A stretch of 64,000 bases of DNA, taken from the NCBI GenBank assembly GCA_022578965.1, contig MU400549.1, positions 124,991 through 188,990 of the forward strand, given 5' to 3'. The notes under the pieces were generated by a model. The model was given only the letters and a program-made list of their open reading frames with translations, ran no database searches and had not been told where the DNA came from. Within the stretch, counting starts at the first letter, position 1. Every line of letters starts with the position of its first letter. This DNA comes from Xylaria sp. FL1777. Lineage: Eukaryota > Ascomycota > Sordariomycetes > Xylariales > Xylariaceae. The position numbers and the translations under genes were made by a program. Below, one piece after another: positions 57,801-64,000 of the stretch.

Positions 57801-58855
57801 CACAGGTTTGACGACTGAGACTTCCTTAACTAAGGCGGCAGTTCTGTCGTTATACGATACGCGATGACTTTGAAGACAAACTTTGGGAGTAGTGGGCATT
57901 GGATATTACTCACTTCTGTTTGTTAATTCTATTGCCAGACTCAACGGTTTCCAAAACTCCGGGCGATCTATGCTCAGCTTCGACAAGCGTCAGTCATTTG
58001 ATCTCTTAATTGTTAATCTGAGCTTCGCATTACTTCGGAAGCTTGGACATATTATACAAAATAAACCTAGCATCAGATAGAGATTGCTGCTATTTGAAGT
58101 ATCTTCAACAAGAGGTAAAAGGAAGAAGGGGGGGGAGCGAGAGAGAGGAAGCAAGAACTAGCTAGGACTCTTGAAAGTACCCGTACTTACTCTTACATCC
58201 TTAAGCATTTTACTACCGACAGAATCGTACCATCTCTCTGGATGAAAGAAAGGAAACCATTTACTTTCGTCAACCTGTATTAGATCCCCATCGAATATCG
58301 GGACATTGTTTACCATTGTCCCAAGTTTCTCTGGGCTTGCTTCTATGTATGGCTTGAACTATTCACACCTTAAGAATTAGCCGTTACATGTGAAGACTTA
58401 CATAGTGCAGAGGCTCATGGATAGAACGCGGTATATAACGAAGGAAACTTCCGAAAGAGATACGGAATCTCCTATAGCACGAAAATAAGGAACTGAATGA
58501 CCGTGGGGAAGCTAACCTCAGGTCGCCAATGCCCTCCAGGGTGTAACCTTCCAGGAGATAACCTAAGATATTGGTTCAAGGGGGCAGATTGCCATTGTTT
58601 CATGCCTTTATTGAAATCATTATTCATGTGCTCGATCCAGAAAAGTCGAGCTATATCATTCGGGTTTTTAAAATTCCCACAGGCATCAAACTCGGACTGA
58701 GATATTGGTTCGCAGTAGAACTTCGGATGTATTCGCGGATAGTCTGTAATATAACCAGAATGCTGTACTTTGCCATCCTTTAATATGGGATTATCATGTA
58801 GTAAACCATAGCGTTCTGCCCAAGGCGACAAAGTCTCGCCGTCTTGTGCGGCCAT
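54819..58855 (-). CDS. Multi-exon protein with HELMH zincin-like motif; unknown family, probably frameshifted
   Basis: Best model on the minus strand: 58855-58681, 58562-58517, 58471-58402, 58358-58191, 57977-57914, 57749-57706, 57649-57428, 57325-57176, 57101-57003, 56913-56835, 56643-56284, 56164-56115, 55976-55938, 55843-55657, 55593-55109, 55073-55021 and 54944-54819. All introns are GT-AG, several have clear branch sites (ATTACTAAC, GCTAATAA, TTACTAAAT), and phases fit except at one place. Residues 314-321 read ILHELMHA, a zinc-protease HExxH (His316, Glu317, His320). VSEMGYAMEHRMFGG (about 353-367) offers possible third ligands. No signal peptide or membrane segment is evident. The frame breaks in the exon at 55073-55021, so a stop at 55059-55061 leaves about 750 of about 805 residues. 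I do not recognise the family. Protease activity is only inferred from the motif. Confidence 0.6.
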
Positions 58856-61800
58856 GTGAGCTAGTTCGGATATTCGTGAGAGTCAGGATGATGACTCAAA
58901 TCTAAGCATGGGACGGATTGTTAGTCAATTCGTGGAAAATGTTATTTTTCTTTCTTTCTCTCTTTGAGATTTCTAGTAGTGCGCGAGTACGAAGAGCTCA
59001 GCTGATAGCTCCTAAAATTGCAATTGTGCCACAGTCATTAAGCCGCAAACGGCACATTGGGACGCAGCCCCTGAGAACAAAGCCATTAACCAAAGTTAAG
59101 GAATTGAATGCAATTCTGCCATAGTCAAAATTTTATAGATGGTAAAGAGTAAATTATCAAATATGATAGCCAGGAATTTATGTATCTATCGCTGCCTGAT
59201 TCTCGACCTTTGCGCTAGTGCTAATCTGTTGATTGTAACTCCGTGTTTGAAATTTGTTCAATTCTATAGTTGAGGCAGATACGAGCGCTTCTACCGTATC
59301 TCAAATGAGCATAATTCATAGCGCTAAGATCTCCGAACATTGTGCTATAGGTCTAGGAATGAAGGAGTATTTGTTCGTCTCAGTCGGTAATTGTATAAGG
59401 AAGAGCAATGACTATAGCGGTAGTAATGATCAATTTGAATGAACAAAGAAGATCATGTAAAGTTGAGCAAAAGGATCTAGCCCTAGTCACTGACAAGTTT
59501 CTCATTGAGACGCTATGTCCGCAATTCGCAGAGGAATTACATTTCACAGCAATCCGTTCTAATATATTTTCGGGAAGAGCTTCGTGATTGTAACAGATTT
59601 ATATTACGGTACGTTCAATAGTTCCTAGGTATATATAAGTGTGCAGACCGCATTTCACGATCAGTGTGGTTAACTGGACTCCAGGAAGGGCTAGGTACTT
59701 AGACATAAGTACTGGTATAGATATATTGAAGTTCACTATCAACTTCTAGGAATTACATATAACCAAATTTCTCGCTGATATGGAATTGGCATTCGCAAAG
59801 CGTATTTCATTTCATCTGTCACATTTTAAATGACTAGGTCGTGGCGTCCTTTTAGCGTAGATACCCTCTCTTTGCCAAGCCAGAGTTGCAAATGACGAAC
59901 AGCGTTGGGTTAAGTACGTGTTTAAAAAATCAGACGATTTTCTTATGCCGACTACGATATACTTATGACCTGTCCTTTACGCACTGTTGGGCGCGAATTA
60001 GCAGCACGTCTAGGCGTATCTAGAATTTTCAGCCCAGATTTTAAGGGATATTCTCCTTGGTAGCAACCAAAGCATTGAGCGGATGGACCAATGTCAAGCA
60101 TTCTAGGTTTGAATAATCAGACGACCCGAGATCGGTTCTGCACGCTAAGTATGCGTAGAAGACCTAGACTCTGGAGATACACGAAACACATCGCTACGAC
60201 TTTGTCAAACTGGCGAGTGTCTCTCCGAAAGCCGGGACCTACGTTGCAATACAGGACATTCAGCTCGGGAAGATTGAACTAAGTAGGTAGGTTACAGATA
60301 ATTAGGCCATCCACTCTGATAGCTTGCCTCGACCTCTCGACCTAAGGGGGTCGATTTCTAGAGCACGTACAGTGTCTTACCATCCACTCTGACCCAATGT
60401 TATTGATATTTGTCCCACACGCCTGTGTACCGATTGCTGCAGCGACCCACCTCAGGGAAGGGCGGAAAGGGATGCATAATGCGTGGACACCGCTTTGTCT
60501 CGTGTTCTTACGGAGAATACAAGAGACAAACAGCGCCGGATGCACCCTCCATACGATGTCGTGTCACGCACGTATGGTGGCTTGGTTCGCGGCGGGGTTT
60601 ATATCAATGGAAGGGGAGGGGAGACTATGTGTATCTTAGGCAATCCTCACGGATATTTTTTGCCATCTCATCTATCAAGTGAAGTAAATGAGAGCATGTG
60701 GTTCATAGTCAATTAATTGGAATGACAAGAAGCGTACCATCCGGGAGAGCGTGGTGTAATGTAAGGGGGAGCGCTACATTATCATCGTCACGATATCACC
60801 ATCACACAGATCAGACAACTCGGAACGAGTCCCGAGGCGAGACCCACCCACGTTTATGTGTTTTTGTAATGATAGTCTAGACCGGGTAACACAATGTACG
60901 CGTGGTCTTCCTCGTTGCGTCCCAAAATCTCACGTAGAGGTTCTGAAATAGCACTTCACGAAAGAATACGGAAGGTCGAGACTCGCAGTAAATGTAAGCA
61001 GAATTTAATATAACGCGGTACAAAAGATTCTTACCGAAGAACTAGAGGATGACGGGTTTTGGTCTATTGGCTACTGTACGCTCACGATTCTGTGCCAATT
61101 TTGAAATATGTGCTGCAACATCCTTGTATTCTAGCATGGTGACCCTATGTCCTCGTGAATACTGGAATCGGTACGTAGCCGATTTTGCAGAGGAACATCA
61201 CCGGCAAGGTTCAACAGGTTCGGTCCAATTTTGGGCCTCCTGCTGGCATCATAGGTCGCATATAGCGCCATTATCGAGTGACCATATGAACGACTGCTGT
61301 ATACTACGTTTGCAGCATAACGCAAGTTCGTATCTGACATATGTACCGGTGGTCTTGAGCCCAGGAAGACACCAAGCAGTAACCAGGAAGCTATACATGG
61401 AGGTAAACAACTTGGGTGCTAATTATAATCGTCGCCGTGTCATGACAGTCCTCGGAGCCAAGGTGATGGCAATAGTGTAACAGCCTTTAAGTTAGCAGAA
61501 CGAGCCATTCGCATTTAAGGTCATAACCAGGACCTTACGTATAGCAACTAATAGATAGCCATGTAACTATTTCAAGAGACTAGAATAGGAATCTACTCCC
61601 ATCATAGCGGAGAAGCAAGTTGAGGGAAACCTTACACCTATGGCTAGCTAATCACCTACTCTAGGTAGTCGGAAAAAAGAACGCCCAAGATCAAAAGAGA
61701 AGGGAAACGTTTCTCCTTTAAGGAAATATAATTTAATAATCCAAGACTATCATATGTAGATGTGTATAATAGACGATCTGTACGATGAGGAGATGTGACA

Positions 61801-64000
61801 CCCAGAACTGAAGTAAAAAATCGCCGATTACACAAAGCCCAGCGGGGTTATTGTACACAGGATCACTGACAAGAAGAACCCAGTAAAAGGGGCCGCTATC
61901 TTTTGGTGACATGCATCTGACAGTTTACGTTGTGCATCTCGTACTATATGTTACGTACATGTTATGTTTCCCCGGCGTAGAACTATCGATGTATAAGGTG
62001 ATCGCGATATGATTACTTCGTCAATACGACTGTCTCATCCAAGACTGGGCCACCTTATTAGCGCGGATGGGGCATTTACACCATTTCATGTTAGTAATGG
62101 AACCGCATCTCATGCGATACTACACTCATAATGGGCCTACTGTACCCATCCGAGAGGTCGGTGGCAATGGACGCATACATCATAGGCATAAAACACCGAA
62201 TAGGTCTGGAGGCCCGGGTAGGCCTTATGATGAAGGAAGCCTTGTCCTTGCTTGTGTAACGGTTTTCGAAAGAAAGAAATAGTAGATCTCAGCTTGCTTT
62301 GAGCGGGCGCATGAACGAACTCCGTTAAATGTGTGCTTACTACTCCACCAATGTTGTTTTGATAATAGGTGAGCGGTAAAGATTCAGCAGTAGCAACAGT
62401 AGGGGGCTAGCGGCGTAGCCTCGGTTCTTTTTCCGTTGCTGCGCATAAGGACGAAGTGGATTGTATTCTTTACTTTACAATATCCATCCATCTGTCTCTC
62501 CTGTCGGCCTGGATGCTTTTGTGGGATAGCCCAAGAGAGCAGCTCAGGAGACCGTTTTCACCGAGCTAGTGTGCAGTGTCACGGTCCATCAGAAGGGTGC
62601 GCCAGACCCAAGCCGCTGGCGACTAGGATCGACGTTGCGTCGATTTCTTTTTCTGCCCCCTCTGTTTCGGGATTCACATGTGTTGTTTCAGCTGTTGCGT
62701 TCTCGCCGTAATACGGACACTAGCGTGTGGTGACAGTCAGTTCAACGAGGGCCTGGCATGTACAGTACGATATAGAGTGCGGACGTACCAAATATGTGAG
62801 GGCTGTAGCCGAATACACGGTATTGCTTTCTATAGAGGAGCACTGCAATATCTACCACGAAAGACAACATGTGAACCCTATATTCCGGCGTCCGGGGGAC
62901 AGTCAGGGTATCATGTACATGGCAGATCAGTTGAATGTGTGCCGTAGCACAAGTCGCCGAAACGCCATACTTTCAGCCTCGCATGGGGACAGCGCCAGAA
63001 ACGTCAGATCACTGGAGAAATGGGGAGGGTGACACCGCTCTTCGTCTACCATTTTCTTAACTTGATGGAGAGAGATACCCCGGAAATGCAGAACAGGAAA
63101 GAGAAATCGAAAGCCACCCCACGCGGCAGCATGAAGCGAGGTATGGTATGCCGTAGCAGTACACAGCAGGCAAAAGTGACGATGGAATGGGGGGGGTGGC
63201 CAAGATTATCTTCACGCCACAAGTTCTTAGAGGCTTGGCTTAGTTGTGTACAGTATACATCATATAGCCCCCTCACTACCTTTAACGTTAGTTGCCTGCC
63301 GCAGTTGTCGCCACTATCGTTGTACCAGTCTCTGTCCTGGGAGCTGTTGGGATGAGAGACCGGTCCGTGTGAGAAGGTTAACGTGCTGTGTAATACTTTT
63401 ACGCTACAGAAATGATCAACTCTTAGTTATCCAAGCATTAAAGGATGTATCGGCTAGGTACAACGACGGAGTGGGCATACAAGACGCAGCAAGACGCGGC
63501 AATGCCATCGATAGCGGACGCCTCCGACACACATGCCTGGGTCGGCCGTGGACATCCAGGGCCGACCGGTGAGACTTGTCGACTCTAGAATCCGGCTTCG
63601 CCCGAGGGAATAAATGAAATAAAAAAAAATTAACTAAGACTTGTTTGGGCAAGAGTCGACAAATGTGCTGAAAAGAAAGGTGCTGGGAGAGACAGACTGT
63701 GGTTACCTGGTCCCCTGATGCATACACATTGCGTGCGGGTTGGCTTACGCTACATTTTATAGCTACCTTGAGCTTATGCTTACGGTGTACATGGACGAAT
63801 GAGAAAGAAGGAAATATAAGTAAAGAGCTCACACTTTCCTCGAGACGCAGAGCGAAATAATACAGTGCGCCTGGATGCTTGCGTGTCCCCGTGGCGAGTC
63901 TGGAGTTGCCTACCTACCTTGAGCTTTTAGTTGAATTTAGACTATGTATTATCCCCCGTTTACAATGCCATAACGAGCTCGAGAGGTCAATGGCCTATGG
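58856..64000. other. 5.1-kb gene-poor right end
   Basis: No gene could be supported on either strand. Open frames at 61049-61480, 62678-62947 and 63020-63355 (plus) and 63416-63832 (minus) have no recognised motif or coding bias. A 13-base word CCATCCACTCTGA occurs twice about 74 bases apart (60307 and 60380). An A9 run lies near 63620. A gene may begin beyond the right edge. Confidence 0.4.

Noticed and set aside
60307..60392. Repeated 13-base word CCATCCACTCTGA as a mobile-element end or target repeat
   Set aside because: The 74-base interval has no element-like features and one short word repeat is weak evidence.
61049..61480. Open frame of 143 codons on the plus strand
   Set aside because: No motif, odd composition (many Cys, His and Trp scattered), no leader-like context and no biased codon use. 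Probably chance.
62436..63355. Overlapping plus-strand frames that might be exons of one gene
   Set aside because: No splice sites joined them in phase and the translations share no protein-like pattern.

Overview
The window looks like chromosomal DNA of a filamentous ascomycete (Pezizomycotina, probably Sordariomycetes). Introns are short (about 45 to 130 bases) with GTAAGT- or GTATGT-like donors and CTAAC- or CTAAT-like branch sites. Leaders are pyrimidine- or CA-rich, and the gene set (Sen1, Chs5, eIF1A, Las17, XPF/Rad1, Pls1-type tetraspanin, Mcm1, Ctr copper transporter) is fungal. No rRNA, tRNA, CRISPR array, integrase or intact transposon was recognised. The organism was inferred from gene content and splice signals only.

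Left part, about 1.7 to 32.4 kb, is gene-dense. It holds an HhH-GPD DNA glycosylase (+), the RNA/DNA helicase Sen1 (+, five exons), a disordered unknown protein (-), a short-chain dehydrogenase (+), the exomer scaffold Chs5 (-), a probable mitochondrial protein of unknown function (-), translation factor eIF1A (+, five exons), the WASP homologue Las17 (-, three exons), a 66-residue protein (-), the XPF/Rad1 nuclease (+) and a 75-residue hydrophobic protein (-). Several pairs are convergent (Sen1/unknown, SDR/Chs5, eIF1A/Las17, XPF/75-residue protein). Two pairs share short divergent promoters (21.6-22.2 kb and 28.2-28.8 kb).

Right part, about 32.4 to 64 kb, is gene-poor and often AT-rich. Recognisable genes are a Pls1-type tetraspanin (-), the MADS-box factor Mcm1 (+) behind a long pyrimidine-rich leader, a Ctr copper transporter (-), and at 54.8-58.9 kb a gene of about 17 exons (-) encoding an uncharacterised protein with an HELMH zinc-protease-like motif. 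Long stretches between them carry only microsatellites and many short GTAGGTA/TACCTAC words.

Functionally these are mostly unlinked housekeeping genes: genome maintenance (glycosylase, XPF, Sen1), translation (eIF1A), actin and secretion (Las17, Chs5), transcription (Mcm1), copper uptake and infection- or development-linked membrane biology (Pls1). No gene cluster with a shared pathway was seen. The most unusual item is the HELMH gene. Its reading frame holds together across most exons but breaks once in an A5 run near its 3' end, and it needs a doubtful intron near its 5' end.
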